DNA from: Flavobacteriales bacterium | GTDB taxonomy: Bacteria; Bacteroidota; Bacteroidia; Flavobacteriales_F; PHOS-HE28 | Assembly: GCA_020635675.1 (NCBI GenBank) | Contig: JACJZJ010000005.1 | Location: forward strand, 323,730-387,729 | Direction of reading: 5' to 3' | DNA length: 64,000 bases | Shown: positions 24,170 through 33,441 of the stretch, one piece after another | How positions within the stretch are numbered: position 1 is the stretch's first letter | How the letters are laid out: every line of letters begins with the position of its first letter | The notes under the pieces: generated by a model | Database searches by the model: none | The model's input: only the letters and a program-made list of their open reading frames with translations | What the model was told of the DNA's origin: nothing | Translations under genes and position numbers: made by a program

Positions 24170-25266
24170 GGTCCGGTGATCAGTTCCACCACGGTACGTG
24201 CCCAGTCCCCGGGACCCCATGCCCTGCCAAGTTCCACGCTATGGCGCGCCATGGCGATCAAGGCATCGTCCGAAGCGTTCAAGATCCGCGACAGTGCCTC
24301 TGCGAGCGAGGTCGGATCGCCCGCGATGAAGCGATGGCCGTTGAACGGCTCGGCAAGAAAGCGCTCGGCAGCCCCGACCGCATCGCTCAATACCAAGGGG
24401 AACCCGGCCACGGCATGTTCCTGCACCACCACTCCCCAGGGTTCATAGGTGCTGGGCAGCACGAATACGCCGCACTGGGCCATCACCTCGGGCATGCGGT
24501 CCGCTTGTACGAAGCCGACATGACGGATGCGCGGATGCGAGCCGGAGGTGGACCCCATCACCTGATCGTGCAGTTCACCGGTGCCCACCAGCCACAGGTC
24601 CCAATCCCGGGCATGGCCTGCATCGCAAAGGCCTGCGAACACATCGCAAAGCAGCTGCTGCCCTTTCGTGGGGATGTACCGCGCGACGCAGAGAAGGCGA
24701 TGGGGGAAATGATCCCGCTTGGGTCCGTCGAGCAGTTGCGCCAGTGGTGCGAACACATCCACATCCGCCGCATAGAAACCGGTGCGGATCCGCTTGCGAT
24801 CGAAGCCGAGGTAGTGCGCGTAGCGCGCCTGCGGGCCGCCGGTGACCCAGGCATGGCTGAAAGTGCGTCGCAACCAGGTCTGCACGGCGAACAAGGCGAC
24901 CCACTGGCGCCAGGAACCCCGCCAGGCGGTATCACTGCACATCACCGTGGGCACACCACGCCGGTGCATCTCCCGGCACACCTTCAGGTATCCCTTGTCC
25001 ACCCAGCCACTGCAGAGCACGATGTCGGGGCTCCATCCGACGCAGGTGCGGAGGAGCTCGCGGTCATCATGGCGGACACGTTCCACAAGCGTGATCCCTT
25101 CGGTCCGGCCCAGCGCAAAGGGCGCTTCGCGGTTCACGGGCCAGTGTACGATATGGACACAGGCACCATGCTCATGCACCAGGCGCCTGACACCCGCCAG
25201 GAAATAGGGCGCAAGCTCCGTGTAGAGGACGAGTACACGGGGCTTCGCTGTCCGCCGATCGCTCAT
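24166..25266 (-). CDS. Glycosyltransferase family 4 (second copy)
   Basis: A 366-residue GT-B enzyme only distantly like its neighbour. It starts 'RVLVLYTELAPYFLAGVRRL', has 'LLCVARYIPTKGQQLLCDVF' at the domain junction and 'FVLPSTYEPWGVVVQEHAVA' as the donor-binding EX7E region. The ATG overlaps the stop of the deacetylase gene (25263-25266), and its own stop overlaps the next ATG, so the row from 26156 to 20798 is translationally coupled. Confidence 0.92.
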   Translation of the reverse strand: MSDRRTAKPRVLVLYTELAPYFLAGVRRLVHEHGACVHIVHWPVNREAPFALGRTEGITLVERVRHDDRELLRTCVGWSPDIVLCSGWVDKGYLKVCREMHRRGVPTVMCSDTAWRGSWRQWVALFAVQTWLRRTFSHAWVTGGPQARYAHYLGFDRKRIRTGFYAADVDVFAPLAQLLDGPKRDHFPHRLLCVARYIPTKGQQLLCDVFAGLCDAGHARDWDLWLVGTGELHDQVMGSTSGSHPRIRHVGFVQADRMPEVMAQCGVFVLPSTYEPWGVVVQEHAVAGFPLVLSDAVGAAERFLAEPFNGHRFIAGDPTSLAEALSRILNASDDALIAMARHSVELGRAWGPGDWARTVVELITGP

Positions 25267-26156
25267 GCGCCCACCGCGGTTGCGCCCTCCACCCGATGGT
25301 CGGGAAGGTCCCCAGGGCCTTCGTCCAGGATCGCCCCGAAAGTGGTCATCGGAAGATCGTTGAACAGGCGTCGCATCTTCGGTTCCGTGCTCCGAAGGTT
25401 GTGGTAGGTCATGAACCTTCGCTTCGGGTCCATCGGCAGTCGCGGGTGGCCGGGATCGATCTCCCGGGGATGCAGGTAGAACACGACGGGGCGACCTTCA
25501 CGCAGCACCTGGCGCGCCTTGCCATGGATCAGTGCGTAGGGGAAGAAACGCAGATAACCTCCACCAAAGAAGTACATATCGCGACCCAACAGGCGACCCA
25601 GACTGATGGGGAACTCCACGAGATCACCCATCGGCGTCCGCACGCGGAACGGTACGGGAAGCGCACCGGGCCATCCACCATGCCCGCGCTCCCCTGGGAA
25701 TATGGAGGAATCGTAGGCGTATCCCGCAGCGGCCACCGCCTCGAAGAACCATGGCGTATCCGCGGTGACGGAGAAGCCCGGAGCACGATACCCGCGAACG
25801 GCCACACCCGCCGCGTCCTCGATCACCTTGCGGGCACGTGTGATATCCTGCTGGAACCGCTCGCGCCCGATCCGGTAGACCAGTTCGTGCCGCATGCCGT
25901 GCGAGGCGATCTCGTGTCCGGCATCCCTCGCCTCGCGGACCAGCTGCGGGAATCGCTCGGCCACCCAGCCCAGGAAGAAGAGCGTCACCTGGACGTTCTG
26001 GTCGGAGAAGATCTCCAACATGCGGCGAAAGGCGGGTTCCACACGCGAGGGGAGCGCATCCCATCGCTCATAGGGCGGCGATGCGGGCACATCCAGGATG
26101 TGGAACCAATCCTCCACATCGACCGAGAACACGCAACGTGCGAGCGGGGTGCCCAT
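25263..26156 (-). CDS. Polysaccharide deacetylase, XrtA-system type (DUF3473)
   Basis: A 297-residue NodB-fold enzyme. Metal-site residues are in 'FSVDVEDWFHI' (Asp-Asp) and 'HEIASHGMRHELVYRI' (His-x-x-x-His), with the substrate motif 'VRGYRAPGFSVTADT'. The C-terminal 'VVFYLHPREIDPGHPRLP' and 'FMTYHNLRSTEPKMRRL' belong to DUF3473, which marks deacetylases of exopolysaccharide loci. It removes N-acetyl groups from polysaccharide. The start is ATG 26156. Confidence 0.93.
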   Translation of the reverse strand: MGTPLARCVFSVDVEDWFHILDVPASPPYERWDALPSRVEPAFRRMLEIFSDQNVQVTLFFLGWVAERFPQLVREARDAGHEIASHGMRHELVYRIGRERFQQDITRARKVIEDAAGVAVRGYRAPGFSVTADTPWFFEAVAAAGYAYDSSIFPGERGHGGWPGALPVPFRVRTPMGDLVEFPISLGRLLGRDMYFFGGGYLRFFPYALIHGKARQVLREGRPVVFYLHPREIDPGHPRLPMDPKRRFMTYHNLRSTEPKMRRLFNDLPMTTFGAILDEGPGDLPDHRVEGATAVGA

Positions 26157-26191
26157 GCCGCGAAAATACCGATCGGCGGACGGGTGCCGGT

Positions 26192-26893
26192 CTACTTGAT
26201 CCGCGCGCGGGCCAGAATGCGTGACCGCTTGCCCTCGCCCACCTTGTCGCGGAAATAGCGTACGACGATCGTGATCAGCGGTATGCCGATGAACGTTGGC
26301 CAGAGCCACTGGAGCCACGCCGGCCGGATCATCTCGAGGTTCACTGCAGAGAAGGCGGACAGGGTCGCGACATAGCAGCCCATGAACCCGATCATGTGGG
26401 CGAAGAGCCATTCGTTGCGGTCCTGCCGGGCGTTGAAGAACCGGCGGACCTGGAGAAAGACCATGAAGAGGCCCAACGCTCCGAACGCGGCGAAGATGAT
26501 GCTGGCCCCGTCGCGATGTCCGAGCAACAGGTGGCTGACACCCCAGATGAACAATCCCCCATTGACCAGGCCGGCCAAGCTTTGGATCAACAGGTCGAGG
26601 GCACCGGGGCGGGCACCGCGGTGGAACGACTTCTGGTATAACGCGCGGTATCCGGATACGGCCATATGGAAACTGAAAAGCGCCACCAGCGCCATCAGGA
26701 TGTTGGGGCGCGTGATGCCCGAAATGATCGCCGTAACGCATACCGCGAGCATGGCATAGAAGAAGGCGCGCCCCCAGAAACGGTGCCACCGCCCACCTTT
26801 CTTCACCACCAATGCCAAGGGAGCGACCACCAGGGCGATGGTCCCCGAGATGGCGTGGATCGCGAGCAGCGGGCCGAAGAGGTCGTCATCCAT
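26192..26893 (-). CDS. DUF2306-like membrane protein
   Basis: A 233-residue protein with six to seven helices. The start, 'AIHAISGTIALVVAPLALV' then 'KKGGRWHRFWGRAFFYAM', is the DUF2306 pattern in which the His-x-x-x-G and G-G-x-W-H-R-x-x-G-R residues are conserved. ATG 26893 overlaps the stop of the next upstream gene by eight bases. Function is unknown; members are integral membrane proteins without catalytic motifs I can name. Confidence 0.7.
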   Translation of the reverse strand: MDDDLFGPLLAIHAISGTIALVVAPLALVVKKGGRWHRFWGRAFFYAMLAVCVTAIISGITRPNILMALVALFSFHMAVSGYRALYQKSFHRGARPGALDLLIQSLAGLVNGGLFIWGVSHLLLGHRDGASIIFAAFGALGLFMVFLQVRRFFNARQDRNEWLFAHMIGFMGCYVATLSAFSAVNLEMIRPAWLQWLWPTFIGIPLITIVVRYFRDKVGEGKRSRILARARIK

Positions 26894-28307
26894 CGTTGGC
26901 GGGAACGAGCACGGGCATGTCGCCGGGCCGCATGTTCGGTACGGGAAAATAACGCTGATCGAACCCGGAATTGACCACGTAGTACCAGAAGGGAGCGTTC
27001 CGGATGCCTCCGTCGGGGGCGACCTGTTCATCCTCCATGGGCATCACCGTCACACAGGGCCCGCTCCTGTCCGCCGCGCTCAACAGCACGGTCTCGAAGG
27101 TCAGGGCCCAGGTCCTTTCCAGACCGTACCGGTCGGCATTTGCGGAAGAGATGCGCATGACCTGATGGCCCTGTGCGCGGGCATCGGCAATGACGTGCAC
27201 GATGGCATCGGTCCGTGGAACGAAATTGCGGGACACCATGGACACGACACGCACTCGGAGGACAAGTACGGCCATCAGCACGAAAAGCGCGGCCCAGGCC
27301 CATCTGCGTGCGCTTCGCACAAGCACATCAGCGAAAGGAAGTGCAACGATCGAGGCCACGGGCAGCACGCTCTTTTCCATCATCATCGCTTCCTGGCCAA
27401 GGCAGGTGGACAGGAGGTTCACGAAAAGGAAGCCCATCACCGCCAGAAGGACGAGCACCGCTGACAAAAAGCGCCGCTGCAATGTCAACGCGAGGAGCGA
27501 AGCCAGGAGCACGATCCACAGGAGCAGGAAATTCGAAGTGGCCGCCACGGTGTGGTCGATCACATACTCCGTCGATGGCCAGCTCCAGAAGCGGTCCAGC
27601 CGGTCGATGCCCTGCTCCATGGTATGATAGAAGTCCATTTCATAGTCCGACACAGGGAACCAGGTGCGGTTCCAGATGGCCCACACCGCGATGATCACCA
27701 CTGCGGAACCCATGAGGGACCATGTCCGGCGTTCGTTCAATGCATACCAAGCCACTCCGTACAGCATGATCGGCCATCCCATGGGATGCACCATGAGCAC
27801 CGGGACGAGGAGGCAGGCGCCCATCACGTGGTGCCACCAGGCGATGCGCCTGGAATGCAGCGAGATCCAGGACCAGAAGCCGAAGACCAGAAACGGATAA
27901 CAAAGCAGATAGTTGGCCTCGAGCACCATGCCATAGAAGGTGAGCCGGGTACAAAGGACCGTGGCCACGGTGACGCCGATCGCCTGAACGAGGGAACGAA
28001 AGCCGTAGGCCAGGACCAGAAAGATGACATACCCCACGAGGACATGCGCCGCCGAGGCGGCCATGAGCATGTTGCGCACGCTGGCGCCGGACACGGCGAG
28101 CAGTTTGACCAACGCCTGGGGCAGGATGGCGGAATACCGGTACGCTTCGATGTTCCACTCGGGCTTGTCGATCCACTTGAACACCTGATAGGCGCTGTCC
28201 ACGTAGGCCACGCGCATGCGCCAATGCTGCAGGGCCAGCACCACCAGGGTGATGAACACCCCATGGCACAGCAGGAGCGCGACGGAACGGAACCGCTGTT
28301 CGCTCAC
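26886..28307 (-). CDS. Multi-pass membrane protein, possible glycosyltransferase-like
   Basis: A 473-residue protein with about ten hydrophobic helices, including 'VALLLCHGVFITLVVLALQH' and 'NFLLLWIVLLASLLALTL'. The first loop contains 'RVAYVDSAYQVFKWIDKPEW' with an aspartate as in GT-C enzymes, though no other motif is clear. GTG 28307 is used because it directly follows (4 bases) the stop of the preceding gene. The C-terminal about 100 residues are soluble ('DRSGPCVTVMPMEDEQVAPD'). It sits at the head of the polysaccharide run, so a role in surface glycans is possible but not shown. Confidence 0.55.
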   Translation of the reverse strand: MSEQRFRSVALLLCHGVFITLVVLALQHWRMRVAYVDSAYQVFKWIDKPEWNIEAYRYSAILPQALVKLLAVSGASVRNMLMAASAAHVLVGYVIFLVLAYGFRSLVQAIGVTVATVLCTRLTFYGMVLEANYLLCYPFLVFGFWSWISLHSRRIAWWHHVMGACLLVPVLMVHPMGWPIMLYGVAWYALNERRTWSLMGSAVVIIAVWAIWNRTWFPVSDYEMDFYHTMEQGIDRLDRFWSWPSTEYVIDHTVAATSNFLLLWIVLLASLLALTLQRRFLSAVLVLLAVMGFLFVNLLSTCLGQEAMMMEKSVLPVASIVALPFADVLVRSARRWAWAALFVLMAVLVLRVRVVSMVSRNFVPRTDAIVHVIADARAQGHQVMRISSANADRYGLERTWALTFETVLLSAADRSGPCVTVMPMEDEQVAPDGGIRNAPFWYYVVNSGFDQRYFPVPNMRPGDMPVLVPANDG

Positions 28308-28311
28308 GGGC

Positions 28312-29766
28312 TCAATGGATGATCTGGATACGCTGCACCCCCAGGGCCGTATGCGCACCGACAAAGGCATGGATGAAATAGGTGCCCGAGGGAGCATCGA
28401 TCAGGATCCGCAGCGGACCCAGGGAGCGATACGGGACGGCCCCACCCCGAATATCGTAGATCTCGATCCGTTCCGGGGGTATCGCCGAAACAATGGACAC
28501 CTCACCCGTGGAAGAAGGGATCGGATACACTTCAAATGAGGCCAACGGCCCATGATCCCGGACGGGCAGGGGATCGAACAGCTCATCCACGGATGGCGTA
28601 TCCGTCCATCCCGTGTCATTGGTCCTGACCAGGTAGAGATCACGTGTCCCGAACCCGAAGCTCTCGGTGTACCCGGTGAAGGCGAAACCGCCGGAAGCAC
28701 AGCGCAGGATGTCGTTCCCGGATTCGTCGTTGGTGCCTCCATCCCCTCCGTTCGTGACACCACGCATGAAATCACCGTTGGCATCACTGAACAGAATGAA
28801 TGCATCCTTCCCCCCCTGCCCGGCGGTGGTGGTATATCCAATGGACACCAGATCGCCCGAGGTCGATTCCAGGATACCGTTGGTCACCTGCTCGCCCACC
28901 TGACCCCACACATGGTCCCAAACGAAACCGCCGAACGCATCCACCTTGGCATGATAGGCCTCGGTGAAATCGTGATAGCTATGCGTTGAACCGACCGCGA
29001 CGAAACCAAGGTCGGAGGTCTCGATGACGTCGTTGAAATCATCAAGACTGTCACCACCAAGGACCACCTGCCACTCCTCGCCCCCTCCATCATCGATCTT
29101 TTGTATCCAGGCATCCTGTTCACCGTTCGACCCGATATGGCCGGCCAGAACGAATCCTCCCGAACTCACCGTGATGACGCTGTTCGCGGCATCCGACCCC
29201 GCATCTCCATAGTATTCCTGCCAAAGCAGATCACCTGCCCCGTCCGTTCGAACGACCCAGGCATCCGCCCCTCCGTGCCCTGCTCCGTAGGTCAGACCGG
29301 CGAACAGGAAGCCCCCGTCCGTGGTCCGGGTCACGGCATTGAAGAGGTCCCAATCCGATGTGCCGTAGGTATGTTGCCAAAGCAACTCCCCTGCGGCGGA
29401 GAATTCGACCACATAGCCATCATAACCACCCTCACCAAAGCTGTTCGTCGTGCCGACGACCAGAAAGTTACCATCCGGAAGTGCAAGGATGTCATTTCCG
29501 TCCTCGATACCCGGCCCGCCGAAGGTGGCGGACCAGATGTGGTCGCCCGCATCATTGACCCGGACCACGTAGATATCGCTATTCCCGTTCCCGAAGCTGC
29601 CCGTGGACCCGCAGGTGAGCAGATCGCCATTGCCAGCTTCGACGATCGCCCTGCCCTGCTCGGTGCCGAACGCGCCGAACGTGCGTTGCCAGGTGACCTG
29701 CGCTCCGGTCGAACCTGCAAGGATCGAAATGCAGAACGCTGTTGTTCCACGCAATGCTGCTCTCAT
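28312..29766 (-). CDS. T9SS type A secreted repeat protein (delta-60-like repeats)
   Basis: A 484-residue secreted protein. Signal 'ALRGTTAFCISILAGSTGAQ' after ATG 29766 (ATG 29799 is also in frame but less likely). The mature part has about seven repeats of 50 residues with the pattern 'D-G-x-F-x-x-x-G-x-T-x-S-F-G-x-G-x-x-D-x-Y-V-V-x', as in delta-60/SBBP-type beta-propellers ('NGDLLTCGSTGSFGNGNSDI', 'DGGFLFAGLTYGAGHGGADA'). It ends with a T9SS sorting domain beginning 'FEVYPIPSSTGEVSIV'. Likely surface-attached; role unknown. Confidence 0.85.
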   Translation of the reverse strand: MRAALRGTTAFCISILAGSTGAQVTWQRTFGAFGTEQGRAIVEAGNGDLLTCGSTGSFGNGNSDIYVVRVNDAGDHIWSATFGGPGIEDGNDILALPDGNFLVVGTTNSFGEGGYDGYVVEFSAAGELLWQHTYGTSDWDLFNAVTRTTDGGFLFAGLTYGAGHGGADAWVVRTDGAGDLLWQEYYGDAGSDAANSVITVSSGGFVLAGHIGSNGEQDAWIQKIDDGGGEEWQVVLGGDSLDDFNDVIETSDLGFVAVGSTHSYHDFTEAYHAKVDAFGGFVWDHVWGQVGEQVTNGILESTSGDLVSIGYTTTAGQGGKDAFILFSDANGDFMRGVTNGGDGGTNDESGNDILRCASGGFAFTGYTESFGFGTRDLYLVRTNDTGWTDTPSVDELFDPLPVRDHGPLASFEVYPIPSSTGEVSIVSAIPPERIEIYDIRGGAVPYRSLGPLRILIDAPSGTYFIHAFVGAHTALGVQRIQIIH

Positions 29767-29803
29767 GAGTTGACTAAGATATCGTGCCGGTAGGCTCACG
29801 ACC

Positions 29804-29811
29804 TAGCTTTG
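29804..29811 (+). promoter_or_regulatory. -7 box of the metallophosphoesterase gene
   Basis: TAGCTTTG, a perfect TAnnTTTG match, 19 bases before the ATG at 29831. No TTTG is seen at -33. It probably drives the two-gene plus-strand unit. Confidence 0.45.
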
Positions 29812-29830
29812 CATCCCATCATAGGGACCA

Positions 29831-31081
29831 ATGTCCAACCGCGCATTCCTCATTCTCATTGTCGTCATTGCCGTATTGGTCCTCATCGATCTTTACGCTT
29901 ACAAGGGTGTGAGCAGTGCCCTGTCATCCGCCAGTGCTCAGACCCGGCGTATCGTACGCATCGTCTACTGGGCGACGAGCCTGGCCATGCTCGGCATGCT
30001 CATTTGGGCGGCACTTACATTCCAACAACAACGAGCGGCAAGGAACTATGCCTTCATGTTCCAGGTTTCCGCCATTTTCATTGCGCTTTTGCTGCCCAAG
30101 CTGGTGCTGGTGGCATTCCATGGCCTGGAGGACGTGGTGCAATTGGTGCGCTGGGGATGGTGGAAGGTGGCCCCTTCCGAAGGGTCAAGTGGTGAGGTCC
30201 TCACCCGCACCCATTTCCTGAGCCGGATCGGGCTCATCGCCGCCGCCGTCCCCCTCACCGGCGTGCTCTATGGGATGACACGTGGTCGGCGGCGGTTCCG
30301 GGTCGAACACATCGTCATCCCTGCTCCCGGCCTTCCCGGATCGTTCGATGGTCTGCGCATCGTGCAGATCAGCGACCTGCACCTCGGCAGCTTCGAGAAG
30401 GAGAGCGACATCGTGCGCACCGGCGTGGACCTGGTCAATGCGCAGGAACCGGACCTGATCCTGTTCACGGGCGACCTGGTGAACGACTATGCCGATGAGG
30501 CCACACCCTGGCTGGATGAACTGGCCCGATTGCACGCTCCGCTCGGCAAGTATTCGATCCTCGGCAACCACGACTATTCGGACTACGCCCCATGGGACAG
30601 TGCGGAGGCGAAAGCCGCCAACATGTCGCTCCTTCAGCAGCACCATGAACGCGTCGGTTTCCGCTTGATGCTCGATGAACATGTCGCGCTCGAGCAGGAC
30701 GGGGAGCGGATCGGGCTGCTGGGTTGCCAGAACTGGGGGCGCGGTTTCCAGCAGTATGGGGACCTTCAAAAGACCATGAACGGATCGGAAAGCTACCCCT
30801 ATCGGATCTTGATGAGCCACGATCCCACACACTGGGATGCCCAGGTGCTCGGTACCGGGATCGACCTGACGCTGAGCGGGCACACGCATGGAGCACAGTT
30901 CGGGGTGCGCATCGCCGGTTCCACTTACAGTCCTGCACAGTGGATCTACAAACGCTGGGCGGGGCTCTACCAGGAGGGCGGCCAACACCTGTATGTGAAC
31001 CGGGGGTTCGGCTTCATCGGATTCGCCGGACGCGTCGGAATGCCGCCGGAGATCACCGTCCTGGAACTCCAGCGGACGTGA
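29831..31081 (+). CDS. Membrane-anchored metallophosphoesterase, YkuE type
   Basis: A 416-residue protein. Four N-terminal helices (about residues 4-22, 43-62, 73-95, 131-147) lead into a calcineurin-like domain: 'RIVQISDLHLGSF' (Asp182, His184), 'ILFTGDLVNDY', 'SILGNHDY', 'ILMSHDPTHW' and 'DLTLSGHTHGAQFG', all five metal motifs intact. YkuE-like enzymes hydrolyse phosphomonoesters or UDP-lipid substrates at the membrane. The next gene follows after 52 bases on the same strand. Confidence 0.92.
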   Translation: MSNRAFLILIVVIAVLVLIDLYAYKGVSSALSSASAQTRRIVRIVYWATSLAMLGMLIWAALTFQQQRAARNYAFMFQVSAIFIALLLPKLVLVAFHGLEDVVQLVRWGWWKVAPSEGSSGEVLTRTHFLSRIGLIAAAVPLTGVLYGMTRGRRRFRVEHIVIPAPGLPGSFDGLRIVQISDLHLGSFEKESDIVRTGVDLVNAQEPDLILFTGDLVNDYADEATPWLDELARLHAPLGKYSILGNHDYSDYAPWDSAEAKAANMSLLQQHHERVGFRLMLDEHVALEQDGERIGLLGCQNWGRGFQQYGDLQKTMNGSESYPYRILMSHDPTHWDAQVLGTGIDLTLSGHTHGAQFGVRIAGSTYSPAQWIYKRWAGLYQEGGQHLYVNRGFGFIGFAGRVGMPPEITVLELQRT

Positions 31082-31133
31082 AGCCCATCCTACCTCTCCG
31101 GTCGGTCACCGGATATCGGATCGCCGAGATGCC

Positions 31134-32423
31134 ATGAAGCACGTGAAGCTTGTTCTGGCCTGTGTCCTGTTCGGTGGACTGAACATCTTCCTTTCGCTCA
31201 ACTATCACTCCCACTCCCACTGGTACACATACCACGATATCCTCTGGGCCGACCGCGCCGGCTACTTCGCCTATCTCCCCAGCAAATGGGGAACGCAAGG
31301 TGCGTTGTCGTCCGAGCTTGGACCCAGGACCGGTCACGGCTTCCACATCGACGAGAGCGGCCGGATGGTGACCAAATACACGTGCGGCGTGGCGTTGTTG
31401 ATCGCCCCCTTCTACTATACGGGACATGCGATCGGCTCGCTTCTGGGTCATGGGAACGACCCATACGGGCCGGTCGATCATTTGGTGGTGCCGGTCAGCG
31501 CCGGAATACTGGCGACCCTTGCCTTGCTCTTGCTCGGCATCATGCTCCGTCACAGGTGGAGCATGCCAGCGACCATCCTCGCGCTCGTCCTTGTCTTCCT
31601 GGGGTCCAATCTCTTCTATTACACGATCGGTGATCCGGGTATGTCCCACGTGTATTCCTTTTTCCTTTTCGTATGCACCTTGTTCCTCCTGGACCGCCGC
31701 ATGCGGAACGGACCGTCCATTGCGTTCGATATCCTCCTGGGGATCGTGATGGGCACGATCCTGCTCATCCGTCCCACCAACGCGGTGTTCCTCCTCGGAT
31801 CGATATGGCTCGCTCGTTCCGGACAGCTCAAGGCCCAGGAGAGCGATACGGCCCGGACCACGGGTTTCGCACAGAGCCGCATGTGGCCCATACTTCTCGC
31901 AGCCACTTTGCCCCTTCTGTTGCAAGCCTTCTACTGGCAAAGAACCTTCGGCACACCGGTCCACTGGTCCTACACCGATGAATCGTTCATGAACTGGGCG
32001 CATCCGCGCATTTTCCGCGTCCTCTTCTCGACCAACAACGGTGCGTTCGCATGGTCCCCACTGTTCGCCTTCGTGCCACTGGCGGCTCTCCATGTTCTGA
32101 AAAAGGGGCAGAAGTGGTGGGCGCTCATGAGCATATTCCTTTTCGTTGCCGTTGTCTACATGTCGGGGTCCTGGTGGGTATGGCATTTCGGTTGCGGGTT
32201 CGGATGCCGGAACCTGGTCGAATATTTGGCGGTCTTCGCATTCCCTTTGACCGGATCGATCGACCGCCTGATCCGACGCTTCGGCTGGTGGCCGGTGATC
32301 GCGGTCGTATGCCTGATAGTGGCATACGAATTCAAATTGGTCTATAGCTACGATGGATGCTGGCATGGAGGTGAGTGGGACCAGAGCGAATTCCTGCAGC
32401 TGCTCTTCGGTCCCACAAAATGA
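31134..32423 (+). CDS. Multi-pass membrane protein, GT39-like
   Basis: A 429-residue protein with about ten helices. The start has 'HDILWADRAGYFAYLPSKWG', where 'D-x-x-G-Y-x-A-Y-L-P' is typical of a group of Bacteroidota membrane glycosyltransferase-like proteins. Later helices include 'ILATLALLLLGIMLRHRW' and 'AVVYMSGSWWVWHFGCGFGC'. No catalytic proof is visible. It may act with the metallophosphoesterase upstream in lipid or glycan processing. Confidence 0.55.
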   Translation: MKHVKLVLACVLFGGLNIFLSLNYHSHSHWYTYHDILWADRAGYFAYLPSKWGTQGALSSELGPRTGHGFHIDESGRMVTKYTCGVALLIAPFYYTGHAIGSLLGHGNDPYGPVDHLVVPVSAGILATLALLLLGIMLRHRWSMPATILALVLVFLGSNLFYYTIGDPGMSHVYSFFLFVCTLFLLDRRMRNGPSIAFDILLGIVMGTILLIRPTNAVFLLGSIWLARSGQLKAQESDTARTTGFAQSRMWPILLAATLPLLLQAFYWQRTFGTPVHWSYTDESFMNWAHPRIFRVLFSTNNGAFAWSPLFAFVPLAALHVLKKGQKWWALMSIFLFVAVVYMSGSWWVWHFGCGFGCRNLVEYLAVFAFPLTGSIDRLIRRFGWWPVIAVVCLIVAYEFKLVYSYDGCWHGGEWDQSEFLQLLFGPTK

Positions 32424-32441
32424 TGGAATATCAGTACCGGG

Positions 32442-32459
32442 ATCGGCCTTCGGGCCGGT
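32442..32459. terminator. TTCG-loop hairpin between converging genes
   Basis: CGGCC-TTCG-GGCCG, extended by an A-T and a G-T pair to about seven pairs, lies in the 57-base gap between the plus-strand gene ending at 32423 and the minus-strand gene ending at 32481. It can fold from either strand; no long T-run follows, so strength is uncertain. Confidence 0.5.
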
Positions 32460-32480
32460 TCGCACGATCCTCGGGCGGTA

Positions 32481-33338
32481 TCAAAGGAACACACCACTCG
32501 CCTCGACCACCGCCGCATCCAACCGGACCAGGTCCAACCCGGTCCGTACACCTTTCTCCTCCAGGTGCCTGACGAATAGCTCCGTTTGGAGGTTCCCCAC
32601 CAGTTCGTCCTCCGCCATCGGACATCCGCCATAGCCCTTGATCGCGCCATCGAAGCGGCGGCAGCCCGCATCCCAGGCGGCCTGTGTTTTGGCTTTCCAG
32701 TTGTCGGGGCGGCAGTGGAGATGGGCTCCGAACGCGATGTTGGGCATTGCCGGGACAAGGGCGTTGAACAGATGGCCCACGTCCTCCGGTCCGGCCACGC
32801 CCACCGTATCACTGAGTGCGATGATGCCCACGCCGAGCTCCTTCACCAGCCGGTCCACCCAATGCAGGGCGACCTCCGCGTTCCAGGGGTCGCCGTACGG
32901 ATTGCCGAAGGCCATGCTGATGTAAACGACGAGCTCCTTGCCCGCCTTTTGCGCGATCTCCGCGATATGTGCCGTCCGCGTCCAGGACCCTTCGATGCTG
33001 GTGTTGGTGTTGCGCTGCTGGAAGGTCTCACTGATGCTGAACGGATAACCCAGATAGGTCACGCTTTCCTGTTCCACCGCCGCATCCGCACCCCGTTCGT
33101 TCGCCACGATCACCAACAACCTGCTGTGAGAGTTCGTGCGATCGATCCGGGCGAGGACCTCCGCCGTGTCGGCCATCTGTGGGATCGCCTTGGGGCTGAC
33201 GAAGCTGCCGATGTCGATGGTGTCGAACCCGACCTGTAACAAGGTGTTCAGATACCTCACCTTCACCTCCGTGGGGATGAACGGAACGATGCCCTGCATG
33301 GCATCGCGTGGGCATTCGACAAGCTTGACATCGACCAT
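32481..33338 (-). CDS. mvaB: Hydroxymethylglutaryl-CoA lyase
   Basis: A 285-residue TIM-barrel enzyme of the HMG-CoA lyase group. 'VKLVECPRDAMQG' has the catalytic Arg-Asp pair, 'IDIGSFVSPKAIPQMADTAE' the substrate helix, 'AHLHCRPDNW' the metal-binding His-x-His, and 'IKGYGGCPMAEDELVGN' the C-terminal loop with the conserved Cys. It splits HMG-CoA into acetyl-CoA and acetoacetate, in leucine breakdown. The GxxExxY cassette separates it from pyrD upstream. Confidence 0.9.
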   Translation of the reverse strand: MVDVKLVECPRDAMQGIVPFIPTEVKVRYLNTLLQVGFDTIDIGSFVSPKAIPQMADTAEVLARIDRTNSHSRLLVIVANERGADAAVEQESVTYLGYPFSISETFQQRNTNTSIEGSWTRTAHIAEIAQKAGKELVVYISMAFGNPYGDPWNAEVALHWVDRLVKELGVGIIALSDTVGVAGPEDVGHLFNALVPAMPNIAFGAHLHCRPDNWKAKTQAAWDAGCRRFDGAIKGYGGCPMAEDELVGNLQTELFVRHLEEKGVRTGLDLVRLDAAVVEASGVFL

Positions 33339-33406
33339 GGAGAACAGGTTTCAGGAGGATCCGAGGTACCGGAGGCTCAAAGTTGGACCGATCGTAGCTC
33401 GGGACC

Positions 33407-33437
33407 AACCACGGATGGACACGAATGAACACGGATG
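33407..33437 (+). repeat. R2 repeat, left end of the GxxExxY cassette
   Basis: Begins AACCACGGATGGACAC and ends ACACGGATG. A close copy is at 43797-43826, and inverted copies are at 33831-33860 and 43865-43893. Confidence 0.8.
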
Positions 33438-33441
33438 CTCG

